Source of the DNA: Gentiana macrophylla
Taxonomy: Eukaryota; Streptophyta; Magnoliopsida; Gentianales; Gentianaceae
Direction of reading: 5' to 3'
NCBI GenBank assembly: GCA_026214975.1
Contig: JAOBSW010000246.1
Span: 17,971-81,970 of the forward strand
DNA: 64,000 bases
The translations under genes and the position numbers were made by a program. Shown here one piece after another: positions 1-9,727 of this stretch (positions within the stretch are counted from its first letter, which is position 1; each line of letters starts with the position of its first letter). The notes under the pieces are model-generated. The model ran no database searches and was not told where the DNA came from. It saw nothing but the letters and a program-made list of their open reading frames with translations.

Positions 1-360
1 ATTGGTGATACTTGAAGGCCCGACCCTACCTACATTGAGTCGGCTTTGAAAGGGGAAAGTGAACCCGATGTTGTTAAAAAAGAAAGGGACGGGCTAGAAA
101 GAAAGACAAGACACCGCCCAAGAAACGCTCGTATCAACATGATATATTTGCATGCAGCTCGGATATAGATAAAATAAAAGATCAACTTGACTCCTCAGAT
201 AAGGAATCAAAGCAGTACCTAAATTCAAAATCCTATGACAATTATGAAGAATGGACGGAGGCATCCGAGAATGAAGACTACTTGGCAGAGGCACCCTAAC
301 AAGAAGTAACGACAAGGGCAAGAAACAAGAGTTACCACAAATACGATGATGACTACGAAT
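1..360 (+). pseudogene. Degenerate coding fragment, unidentified
   Basis: The plus strand has a protein-like frame from about position 100 to the stop at 297-299. It is rich in Asp, Glu, Lys and Ser and contains the peptide DNYEEWTEASENEDYLAEAP. A second short in-frame stretch, rich in Asp and Tyr, runs from there to a stop near 368. Upstream of about 100 the matching composition (SEPDVVKKERDGLERK) sits in a different frame, so at least one frameshift is present. The fragment begins outside the window. The acidic composition suggests the tail of a protein, perhaps of a mobile element, but I recognise no family. Confidence 0.25.
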
Positions 361-1579
361 ATTATTAGTGTTTAATTTTGTCTAAATATTTATTACATCT
401 TTGTGATTTTTTTGGAGTCGACCTTTTTTCCTATCCAGATCTATACGGCGACAACCAAGCGTTTTTTTTCCCTTCCTTTTCCTTCCTTTTTTCGACTATG
501 AACCTCGGCCTAGTGAGGTTTGCCCTTTTATAAAATAATAACTATTTTCACAAAAAAAAAAAAGGCTTTTTTATGACGTTATTTATATTACTACTAAAAT
601 CAATATTTCATAACACTTTACGGGAAAAGTAAATGCATTAACTATGTCTAGTTTTTCAAAAAAAAAGAAAACTTTGTCTAATTCTATTTTATTTTTGAGG
701 GTTTAATTCTAATCTTCTGAGGATGGAAAGTTTAATAAGATTATTTAAATGTAATTGTTTTATGATATATATTTGTATGATATTGTACAACACCTTAAAA
801 GAAAGACATCATTTGGTTACCAAATAATGAATTTAAATGGGTTACGTGGGTCAACTTCTTATCTAAAAATACGGGAAGATTTTTTTTTTTTTTAAGAACG
901 TGCGTATTGCTTGTATATTCAGTGATAAGTAGCATCTCCAGCGCTGAATATTTTTCAAAGGAATTCAGATCCTCTTAAATAATTAAGTGGTGTGTTAAAA
1001 TTTTATCAAACACCACTAAACCTAATCACCACTTAACATATTAAGAATAAGTGTTAAGTTGAGTAAACAAACAGCCCCAAGACTTTGTAAATTCAGCTGG
1101 CTTTCTCTTTGGATTAAATAGTATAGGTAGATATCTCCAGTTCACCGAAAAGACTACATTCACAGAATACAAATCACAACAACATGTTGGGTTGGTTACA
1201 AAACAGAAAATTGGAAAATAAAAAAAAATGAACGGTGATGATTTGTTTTTAAGAGTAAAAAAATGTTTTCTTTGTTTTTAAGAGTAAAATTGTTCGATGT
1301 TAATCAGGAAAATTCTTTGCCAACGCGCTAAAAATATTTTTAAGAGTAAAAAAAATTGACGGGGTCCATAAATTTTTCTATAATTAAAACTTAACATTTT
1401 CTTTGTTTTAGCAGGGTCCGTAGGCCCCGTTGTTAACAACATAGATCCGCCTCTGCACACATCTATGTATATACATATATATAAGTTAGAAAAACTAGTA
1501 TATAAAATTAGAAAAAAATACACTTTTTAAAGATTTTTAAGCAAAAGGATGTCTTAATAAAATTTATGGAGAGAATGAT
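361..1579. other. Intergenic, no gene recognised
   Basis: AT-rich sequence with many short A and T runs and no coding stretch that looks real. The segment ending near 1456 finishes with GATCCGCCTCTG, which resembles the terminus of the hAT MITE at 31356-31574. No matching left end was found, so at most a truncated copy is present. Confidence 0.4.
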
Positions 1580-1590
1580 AAATTTTACAT

Positions 1591-1805
1591 TTTTTTTTTC
1601 TTTTCTTAAAGCCCCCGGTATTCGGAACCCATTGGTCCGACTAATCCAGAGTTCAGCCAGGGTCGTGCCTGCAGAGTCTGACTCTTACTGGAGATAAGGC
1701 CTGACTAAAAGCTTTTTCAACATGGCGCCTCAGAGGAAAATCGAACCGGTGATCTCCCTAGTTATACTCAAGTCACTTACCACTTGTGCCAAGCTATTTG
1801 GTTAC
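1591..1805 (-). mobile_element. tRNA-derived SINE with 11-bp target duplication
   Basis: Read on the minus strand, the element starts near 1805 with a tRNA-like head. A pol III A box (TGGCACAAGTGG) is followed by a B box (GGTTCGATTTT) about 35 bases later, then a non-tRNA body and an A-rich tail at 1591-1606. It is flanked by a perfect 11-bp direct repeat, AAATTTTACAT, at 1580-1590 and 1806-1816, as expected from LINE-assisted retroposition. The element is about 215 bp. It resembles widespread plant tRNA-related SINEs such as the Au family, but that name is unverified. Confidence 0.85.
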
Positions 1806-1816
1806 AAATTTTACAT

Positions 1817-2824
1817 GTTTTATAGCTTAAAGGAAAAGAAAAAAAATTGACACATGGACGCTGATGTTTGAGTCAGGATCCTCTCAAGTATCAATGATCT
1901 GACCGTACACACTCGAATTAAGATGAACTAACCGTAGTTTTTTTTTCTTCAAAACCACATCGTAATACAGTCTAAAAAAATAGCATTTGAGAGAACATTT
2001 GACCGTCTCACTTGAGGGAAATAGAGCATGGGGGACAGCGACTTGGTACAACTGCACTTGAGGATCCTTGCTCACTGCTCTTGCTTTTGTTTGTGTGTGT
2101 GTGTTTGTGGTAATTTTCTTTTTTATATCTTTCCTCCTTTATTTTTAAACACTCGCCTTTTTTTTTATCTAGATTTCTAAGCATGAAAAAAATTTCATCA
2201 TTTTTATTTTTTATTTTTTCGTAATCATATCATTACATTGTTTTTCATGAGATTCATTGTCGAAATTCATTCACCAATAAATTATGAAAAACAACAATGA
2301 GTTTTAAGAGCGGTTTTTCAAAATTTACGTTGGAATATAACCAAGTCCAAATAAAGAGCACGAATTTTTTTAAAAAAAATTGGTACAAGAATTATCAATT
2401 TTAAAACATGTTATATTAATTAATGAAAAATGATTTATGCACCGGGGGAATGACACCACTCATCCCCCTAAAGTGATTTGTAAGGTCCACAATTTTCTTT
2501 CCTTTTTCTCTTTTTTGTTTTGGTTCAAAGCATGTGATCATTTTTGATTCTGTGTATTGTTTTTGTGTATTGTTCGGTGCCTAAATCATTATTCTTAATT
2601 AATTTATATCTTTTCTTTGTTTTTACCTCTAATTTCCCAAAGGAGAATGATCCCGGCACCGATCATTGCACAGAAAAAACACACCGAGACTAATATTGGA
2701 CCACTGTTTTGTTGCTTTAAAAAAAAAATCTGAAAACCCTACATGCACTTTTCAGAGGATGTGTGGGGATAATTTCGGTGATGTATCATTTTCCTTTCCC
2801 AAACTAGTAACTTTGTGTATCAAT
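1817..2824. other. Intergenic, no gene recognised
   Basis: AT-rich DNA with several homopolymer runs and a GT run near 2090-2106. No coding region, RNA gene or clear transposon end was found. Short ORFs here lack any protein-like composition. Confidence 0.4.
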
Positions 2825-3487
2825 ATGCACCGAAAGTTACTAGTTCTTCTAACTTCTACTATCATTTTATAATAGGGGTGTAAAACTAGCCGAGTCACTC
2901 ACGGGAAGTCGACGCTCGCTCGTGAAATGCTCAACCAAATAAGATTTAAGCAAACCCAAAAGCCGAACTCGAGCAGTTCATCAATATTAACGACCCAAAC
3001 TCGAGCAGTGTAATCCTTGATTCGAAATGCTCGTGAGCCTAATCGAGCGGTATATATATATATTCTTAAATATTTTTTTTTTAATCTTTTCATCGTTTTC
3101 ATTTTTTTAATAGATTTTTTTTGACCACTTCTAGAAAAACTTGAGTTTTTCAAAAAGAAAAAAAAAACTTTTGATCTGTCTTTTACAAATATAAAATCAA
3201 CAATTTACCAAAACTCTGGCCTAGCCGAGCAGTTCGACGCTCGCTCGTGAAATGCTCGTTCAAATAAAATTTAATCGAACTCGAGCAGCTCATCAATATT
3301 AACGAGTCAAACTCAATCATCTTTTTTCTTGCTCGAACGAACTCGAGCCGAGTTCATGCATCATTATTTTTTAAGGTTGCTTGACTCGATAAGTAAATAT
3401 TTGATTCGGTTCGAATCGATTACACCCCTATTTTATAAGATGCACTGAAAGTTACTATTTTTTTTCTAAATTTTATCATTTTATAAA
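2825..3487. repeat. ~48-bp direct repeat flanking the hAT element
   Basis: The sequence just left of the hAT element (2825-2872, with GCACCGAAAGTTACTA) is repeated in diverged form just right of it (3439-3487, with GCACTGAAAGTTACTA). It is longer than the 8-bp target duplication, so it predates or is independent of the insertion. Confidence 0.6.
2873..3430. mobile_element. Non-autonomous hAT-type element (558 bp)
   Basis: The ends are inverted: TAGGGGTGTAA on the left and TTACACCCCTA on the right. They are flanked by a perfect 8-bp direct repeat, TTTTATAA, at 2865-2872 and 3431-3438, the duplication length typical of the hAT superfamily. There is no transposase. Inside, a roughly 100-bp block rich in CTCGAGC and GCTCGCTCGTGAAATGCTC motifs occurs twice (about 2910-3010 and 3235-3325), so the element carries an internal direct duplication. 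Confidence 0.85.
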
Positions 3488-3563
3488 TATCACTATCCTT
3501 TCGTCAAAAAAAATATATATATATCACTATCCATTAGGAAAGAGTGATATGCAGTATGCCTTA

Positions 3564-4493
3564 GGGCAAGTCCAATGGGTAGGTCTCAGATCAAAATTTG
3601 ATACCTGTCTGAAGGTTTTTACATCTCCAATGGAAAAAATTAAAGATATCAAAATTTGAGTTAAGATGCAGTAGGCGCCTCAAAATCGAGACTGGGCAAA
3701 TACCACAAAGAAAGTGGTCATACGCGCGCAAGTGGATCAATTTTCAAGTAAAAAAGTGGTGAATAATGCTGAAAAGAGTGTTGTCCCCTATGATGTGACA
3801 TTTGATTCTTTGCTTTTTTGTTTCTTCCAACCCCGTGACTCTTTTCTATAATTTTTTTTTCTTTTCCCATTGATATACTTCCCGTGAATTCCCATTGAAC
3901 CAATAATTTCACCGGATATAAATTCACTCATCCTCCGATTGTATATTCCACCACCTCAAAAAAAAATATATATATTCCACCACTGCTTTGTGAAAAAAAA
4001 TGATATAATTCCGGTTTAGCTCCTCCAGAGAAACATGTCATCAAGACGAAGACCCGAGGGTTGGAAAGTTGGTGAAGACGAAGCCCTTTGTCGAGCAAGG
4101 TTAATGATTGCCGGCGATCCCGAGACCGGGATTAACCAAAAAGAAACAACAATGTGGGCTAATTTTTTTCTAAATTATTGTAACCAAAAACAAAATTTTC
4201 TAAATTATTGTCAAATAGTTTATCGTAATATTTTTTAATTAATACGACATATTTTTAATATTATTGAAACAAATATAAATTTAATCAAAATGAATTTAAA
4301 AAAAATTGTACTATTAAATTTTGATACTTTTGGGTTGGAGATGTTGTTTGCCGGTATCAAACTCAAAATTTGATACTTTGGGTTGGAGATGAAAATTTGA
4401 TACCTATATATACACTGTTCATAGGTATCAAATTTTAATATTTGATACCTATGCATTGAACTTTTGGTTTTCCAGCAACCCAAATGGACCGTG
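3564..4493. mobile_element. PIF/Harbinger-derived element
   Basis: The left end begins GGGCAAGTCCAATGGGT. The right end reads AACCCAAATGGACCGTG and forms an imperfect inverted match around the GTCCA(A/T)TGGG core. Just inside both ends, sequences with AAATTTGATACC and its complement repeat several times (3590-3660 and 4310-4460). An internal reading frame resembles the N-terminus of the Harbinger ORF1 (Myb/SANT-like) protein, which supports the superfamily call. A clean 3-bp target duplication could not be defined, so the exact ends are approximate. Confidence 0.6.
4035..4238 (+). pseudogene. Harbinger ORF1 (Myb/SANT-like) N-terminal remnant
   Basis: A 67-codon frame starting at ATG 4035. 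Residues 8-42 (GWKVGEDEALCRARLM and following) resemble the plant family annotated as GST T3-like or PIF/Harbinger ORF1. There a Trp plus acidic ED and ALC..AW motif starts the trihelix/SANT-like domain, and a DP.TG..Q segment follows (here DPETGINQKETTMW). After residue about 43 the frame turns into low-complexity sequence and stops. Normal members run several hundred residues, so only the first helix region survives. It lies inside the element at 3564-4493, and no DDE transposase is present. Confidence 0.55.
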
Positions 4494-4647
4494 TTGAATT
4501 TTTTCTCCACACTTTTTTTCCGGTCTATACTCTATACGAATTAGTCTTGGAAACAAATCGTATGTTTAGGTCCCCTAAAAATAAATTAACTCTTTAGGGA
4601 GTAAGTTAAAAGGTAGAATATATAAAACATGAAATTGATACAGGTTT

Positions 4648-4746
4648 GGACCATTTCTCGATTTATACGTATCATCTTTGCACAGGAGCCATGATAATAT
4701 TTTCTATCAACTATCGTTTAATTTTATCGGACGTCTCCGGAAGGAC
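4648..4746 (-). ncRNA. U6 snRNA retropseudogene
   Basis: The minus strand from 4746 down to about 4648 aligns along essentially the whole length of spliceosomal U6 snRNA. The 5' stem region, the CCGATAAAATT block, the CATGGC block and the conserved 3' segment AAATCGAGAAATGGTCC are all present in order. Many differences are C-to-T, and the ACAGAGA box that pairs with the 5' splice site is destroyed, so it cannot be functional. It is flanked by a 16-bp direct repeat with one mismatch (4632-4647 and 4747-4762), indicating insertion through an RNA intermediate. No plant USE or TATA element at the proper spacing was seen upstream. Confidence 0.85.
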
Positions 4747-4984
4747 AAATTGATGCAGGTTTAGAGAGTAAATAAAACAGACAAAAGATATAAAAACAAA
4801 ATAATTGAATTAGGTTTAGGGATTAAATAAAAAAGACAAAAGATATAAAACAAACAGGGAATTGTTTTTTATCAACATATTACTTTGTTTATAATTAATA
4901 TATTGATTATTGAGATGTATAAAATATTAATAATTATCTACCTCTCTATCGTTTAAGTTTTTGGGAGCGATAGTAATTCAACAT

Positions 4985-5312
4985 TGTTTCCATTACAGTA
5001 CATGTGCTGAAGGGAATGCTGAGTGCAAGACAACTGAGTAATGAAGACTCAGCAGACTACTGTAACTCAGCTGATTACTGTAGTACTCAGCAGGGTGCTG
5101 AGATAGTCAGAAGATTAGCAACGCTGAAAACGGTTATTTAGTTAGATTATGTCGTAACCGTTTGTAACTTTCTTTTAACGGATTCATGAGGTGTATGAAG
5201 CTATAAATACCCCATGATCAATAGCAATGTAACTTAACTTGTAGTTTATTCCTTGAATAACATACTTCCACATTTACTTTTAGTTTTTGTTTGTTTTCAA
5301 TAAACTTCAACA
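4985..5312 (+). mobile_element. Copia-type LTR with adjacent primer-binding site
   Basis: The block runs from TGTTTCC at 4985 to CTTCAACA at 5312 and is directly followed by TATCAGAGCC at 5314-5323. That matches the primer-binding site complementary to initiator-Met tRNA used by Copia elements. It contains ATAAATACC near 5205 as a possible TATA box. The same LTR family forms the minus-strand LTR at 23391-23672: both share the ACTTCAACA end, the GAGGTGTATGAAGCTATAAATA block and the ACTCAGCAGACTACTG block. The internal region expected downstream is missing, so this is a truncated 5' end. Confidence 0.7.
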
Positions 5313-5499
5313 GTATCAGAGCCAGGGTCTTGAGTTCAAACTCTTCTCCAAGCATAATTTAAAAAAAAAAAATTTATATATATATATATATATACAAGTG
5401 TTAGGTCTCCCACATGGGCCTCCATACCTCCTTCTTATAGGTCCACGTTTGCGGGACCCCGCCCAAGCATAATTTTCAAAAAAAAGTTTTTATATATAG

Positions 5500-5756
5500 C
5501 TTCATCCGTCTCATTTTTTATGCTGCTGGAGTTTATTTTCAGATTTTTCAAGACGCATTTTAAGGTGATGATAACTGCCAATTTTGACACTATCTCGATT
5601 TAAATTACTCATTTGTTTACACTACACCATCTTGAAGAAAGGTTGGGCGGTAATTTCATCAAGATAGTGTCAAAATTGGCTTAGTTATCATCACCTTAAA
5701 AAGTCGCGCTTTAAAACGCAAAATCAAACTGGACACATAAAATGGGACAGAGGGAG
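5500..5756. mobile_element. Stowaway-type MITE with long hairpin
   Basis: The right end is the complement of CTCCCTCTGTCCCATTTTATG. The left end is a diverged version (CTTCATCCGTCTCATTTTTTATG-like), and TA dinucleotides flank both sides, typical of Tc1/mariner Stowaway MITEs. About 40 bp inside (5568-5595 against 5661-5701) lies a second inverted pair around GATAGTGTCAAAATTGG. The whole 257-bp element can therefore fold into one hairpin. No transposase is encoded. Confidence 0.8.
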
Positions 5757-6359
5757 TATATATTTACAAGTGTTGGGCTCTTCTTATAGGCCACGCTTGA
5801 TGGGCCCTTCTTATAAGTCATACTGGTATCTCTCTCTTCTTATAGAGCCACACTTGAGGAGGCCCATCTTATAGGTCCTTACATGTCTCTCTCCCTTCTT
5901 ATATGCTCACACTTGAGGGGACGTATTAAGATATATAAAATGTTAATTATTTACCTCTCAACCAGCTTAAGCTTTTGGGAGAGATGGTAATTCAACATTC
6001 ATTAACTTTAAATATTCATCAAAGATCGAACAAAATGTTGAAGTTTTAATAGGTTAATTATCTACCTCTCAACAATTAGAGCTTTTAGGGGAGATAATAA
6101 TTCAAATTGTATAAAAGAAACGAGGTCAAAGGTTCAAATATATTTGTCAACAATGTCTTCCCAAGAGTTCAAACATATTTGTCAACATTGTCTTCTCATT
6201 TATGTTGTTTAGAGTGTTTGACTTCTTTGTTGACCTTTTTTATCGGCCTTATAGTGTCATGATGTTGTTAAAATCTTTAAGATGTTATTTATCTACCTTA
6301 CGGCATCTAAAGTTTTTGGAAATGGTAATTCAAGACATATGATCCCAATTTTAATTCTA

Positions 6360-6615
6360 TTTATTTTTTGTAAAAGTGAGTGACCACAACTGATGCATTG
6401 AGGATGTAAAAGTTAATTAAGCTGAGGGTCATATTGTCTATTTATGTTATTTATGTGATAGAGGGTATTTTTGTTTTTTCGTTATATTAAACATTAGGGT
6501 ATATAAACCCAAACCCCTTCCCTGTTGAGCAGCTTTGGATAATTATTCTGATTGAATAGAATTGCTGATACACTCAGTGTTGCTTTTTGATTGCATTTCA
6601 TAGCCTTTTACATCA
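6360..6615 (+). repeat. LTR-like promoter segment, tentative
   Basis: The segment contains a TATA-like GGGTATATAAACCC at 6498-6511 and about 110 bases further an ACATCAACA end, like the R/U5 layout of a short LTR. No primer-binding site, partner LTR or target duplication was found. It could equally be an unrelated relic. Confidence 0.25.
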
Positions 6616-6658
6616 ACAGCTGCTCAATTTAAACAAAAATAAAAACAAATCAGAAGTA

Positions 6659-6931
6659 CTACCTCCGGTCCAAATTATAAGTCATCTTAGAATTTTCACA
6701 TTGATTAAGAAAGTAGTTAAATGTAATTAATGTAGGGATAAAATGTCTAATACACCCCTTGACTATCATAAATGCAACAATTGTAGAGTAAATAAAAGTG
6801 GTTGAATTGATATAAATTAGGGGTAAGATAAGGAAAATATTCATTAACGCTCTCTCGATATTGTGAATGAATTTATATTATAGAATAAAACAAAAAAAGT
6901 TAGGATGACTTATATTTTGGATCGGAGGTAG
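6659..6931. mobile_element. Stowaway-type MITE (273 bp)
   Basis: Near-perfect inverted ends of about 28 bp: CTACCTCCGGTCCAAATTAT on the left and its complement with few changes on the right, each followed inward by AAGTCATC. TA precedes the left end; the right flank reads AT, so the target duplication is not clean. There is no coding capacity. The 61-codon frame on the minus strand here is a by-product of AT-rich sequence. Confidence 0.75.
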
Positions 6932-6939
6932 ATTTGAGA

Positions 6940-9725
6940 TTATTTGAGTCATCCAACCCGAAAAGCCGAGTAATTTTTGGATTTGAACCATTCGCCGTCA
7001 TTTGAGAGTTTGTTTTTAATCACGAAGTCTCATAAGATGTGCTAAGAAATTAAATGCGAAAGCTAAAAACACTAGAAAGACTCCATGGACTAAAACACGC
7101 ATATATAGAACAAGCCATAAAGATAGCATCCATGTGCTTTAGATTGCAACATACTACACCATTAGGAGTATTGCCCGGAAAAACAATTTATAATTGTTTT
7201 TATATTAAAATATGATAGAATTGTTTATATTAAATTATTGTTTGTCTTTGTGCATTTAATATGTACACTACTGAAAGCCCCTAAGTTGTATTGTATGTAA
7301 TCATAATACTTAGTGTGTCGCACACGGATGATTAAGCTTATGTTGATACACATAGAGCATGTTAGTTCGTGGTGACTTGATGAAAGTATAAGTTATATTG
7401 ATTAAACCACCATTAATGAGCCCATAACATCTCGGGTGTAACCGTTTTATCCGGACCACCGATATTGCACATCTAAGTGGGCACTTATATATAATGTAAT
7501 CATATAGGAAATCACAAAATTTATTGAATTAACTTCTCATTGATGTATTGTTTCATCAACCAACCCCGATGATATTTTCTTGTTCCTGAGTGAGCCTCTT
7601 TTCTCTTTTTAGGTTTATGCTCTACTCTGGGTAAAGATTTACTCGATTTTGATTTGCACATATAGGACAAATATTGTTTTACCGTTTTTTTTATGGCTTT
7701 CTACTTATTTTTTCAATTCAGTTTATCCGTTCTACCAAATTTGATTAATAGTTTGAAATCAACCCACAAATATTCCACATAGGAATCAGATCATGTATGA
7801 ATTAATCTGAATCCTGAAGTGATTACAGACTCATGTTGGTTTCAAAATAGGGTTTGATGAATTGATGTGTTCAATAAGGATTGGCGTGATCTGAATCACT
7901 TTCACGTTGACACTATTCGGGAATGTATTTCACATATACGGAATACATTCCACCCTATGAGTAGTAGAAAGACGATCCTCTTATTTGTTAATCCTAGAAA
8001 CCGATCGATCTTAGAAGTTTATATTGGTTATAAACTAATTGGTTAATTGAAAATAAGGATAAGATGCAATTAAGAATGTTTACGGGAACTTTTATTACTT
8101 CATTTACAGATTGTCTATGAAAGATTAATTTATGTGAAATTATTATATCAGTATATAACCAATAAATTTGGGAATAAGAAATGTATATAATCGTTAGAGT
8201 TCAATTTCGAATTTATAGTGGCTAGGTTTCGGAATTAATAAAAGTTGGATGGAATTATTTTGTTCGGTAATTTGAGCCACTTATCATACAAAAGAGAGAA
8301 TTCAGTTTCTTGTTTTAGTCACCGAGAAGGAGAAAAGCTTGTGTTTTCTCAAGGCATATGCAAGGGAGGTTCGATGATCAGATCAACGTTCATCAGTTGT
8401 AACTTGGAGATGCAACCCGAAAGGCTACGGCTTCTCAATCGGTTGGGTATCAATCTCTAAACTGCCTTTTAGATTATCTATTTAATTATGTGTTTCAATT
8501 AATAGCAAAACCAAAAAAGAATTTGTAGTTTCCACTGTGTATGATCGAGGTGTTCGATAGGTGCAGTGACTTAACATCGGAATTTGTGTACGAAAAATTG
8601 GACTGGCTCGCCCTAGCAAGGTCGCACCCTACGGCCGCTTGATCTAGAAAAGTTTCTGGTCTTGTTTTTCGTGATTCGGATCCAAATTTGGGTGCACTTT
8701 TCCAACATGCATAAGTTGGGTTATAAAGGCACTCAATGCAACATCTTGTCTTGAGACATACATATAAGTCTTACTACAATACCACAACTACACTAACTAA
8801 TCACAACTTCTGACTGTTTATCACTTCATCATGGCAAACCACGAACATTACACACAATTTTAGGAAAGTCACATAGTAAGTGTAGACTCATTGGAACCAG
8901 GAGAAATCCACTGAAATGGGAAGAAGATGAGTAACAACATGGACAACCAGGAGAGTTGGACTCAACGAACGTAGTAGGAGGAACCTCGGGGTACGCCTCA
9001 AATTGTAGTGATTCATGTGCTAAGTATTAATTTAAGAAACTAGTTAGAAGCTCAATACATAGCATCAAAAAGAGTTATACCAATTAATGGGTCATAATAA
9101 AATTTCAAGTTCTCATTTGCAAAATGAAATCCGTAAGTACAATTATTAATAAAAGCTAGTAATTACCAAGTATACCAACCATACATGATCACATGAGTTA
9201 ACAATAATTTAACAGCAAGTATACTTTGCCGGTCAATTTAAGTTGAGTAGTGATACATCCACTACACATATATCTACAATATCTTTCATAACACTATCAA
9301 CACCATTGATTGTGTTGGGAACAATAATAATAAATGATTCATCATTTGAATCAATGACCACAAAACATCTAGTGGAAATGTCACTACACAAATATGTAGT
9401 GCAACTATCATTTCCCATTTAAGTTACCATTTCAATGTCACATCATTCATGTACCGTCAATTGCTTTGGTTCATGAGTAATACGTCACATTTATTTTATA
9501 TATGTGTGTGTGTGGGGGGAGGGGGTTGATCATAACTTTATTGACACATTGGAATGTCCATTGTTTCATCCCGTGGACGGGTCTAATAGGCTCTAGCATT
9601 TTCTCTCTATTTTTTTCCCGAGAGCAGGACCTAGTGTTGGGACCCTCGAGAATTCATTGTCATTTTATACACCTAGTTCTTTCTCATGAACCATACATTT
9701 CTATACTTTCATTCTTCTTTCTCGT
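6940..9725. other. Intergenic, no gene or element firmly recognised
   Basis: About 2.8 kb without a believable coding region. The stretch 7180-8560 has the look of retroelement leader sequence, but no LTR pair, primer-binding site or protein homology is visible. A (GT)4 tract followed by G-rich sequence lies near 9500-9525. The short frame at 8245-8460 has no recognisable homology. Confidence 0.4.
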
Positions 9726-9727
9726 TG

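Larger units (their letters stand above)
4915..6335. repeat. Four dispersed copies of a ~60-bp LTR-end-like motif
   Basis: A motif consisting of TTAATTATYTACCTCTC, a variable centre with GCTTTTGGGAG, and GGTAATTCAA recurs at about 4915-4983, 5928-5997, 6048-6105 and 6270-6335 in one orientation, with rising divergence. The copies look like ends of an unnamed retroelement. The stretch between them (5330-5500 and 5760-5930) has several repeats of CTTCTTATAGG and ACAAGTGTTRGG. The second to fourth copies are within 400 bp of each other, so local duplication is likely. Confidence 0.45.

Noticed and set aside
1..360. Assigning the acidic fragment to an endogenous viral element
   Set aside because: No domain or neighbouring gene supports this; composition alone is not evidence.
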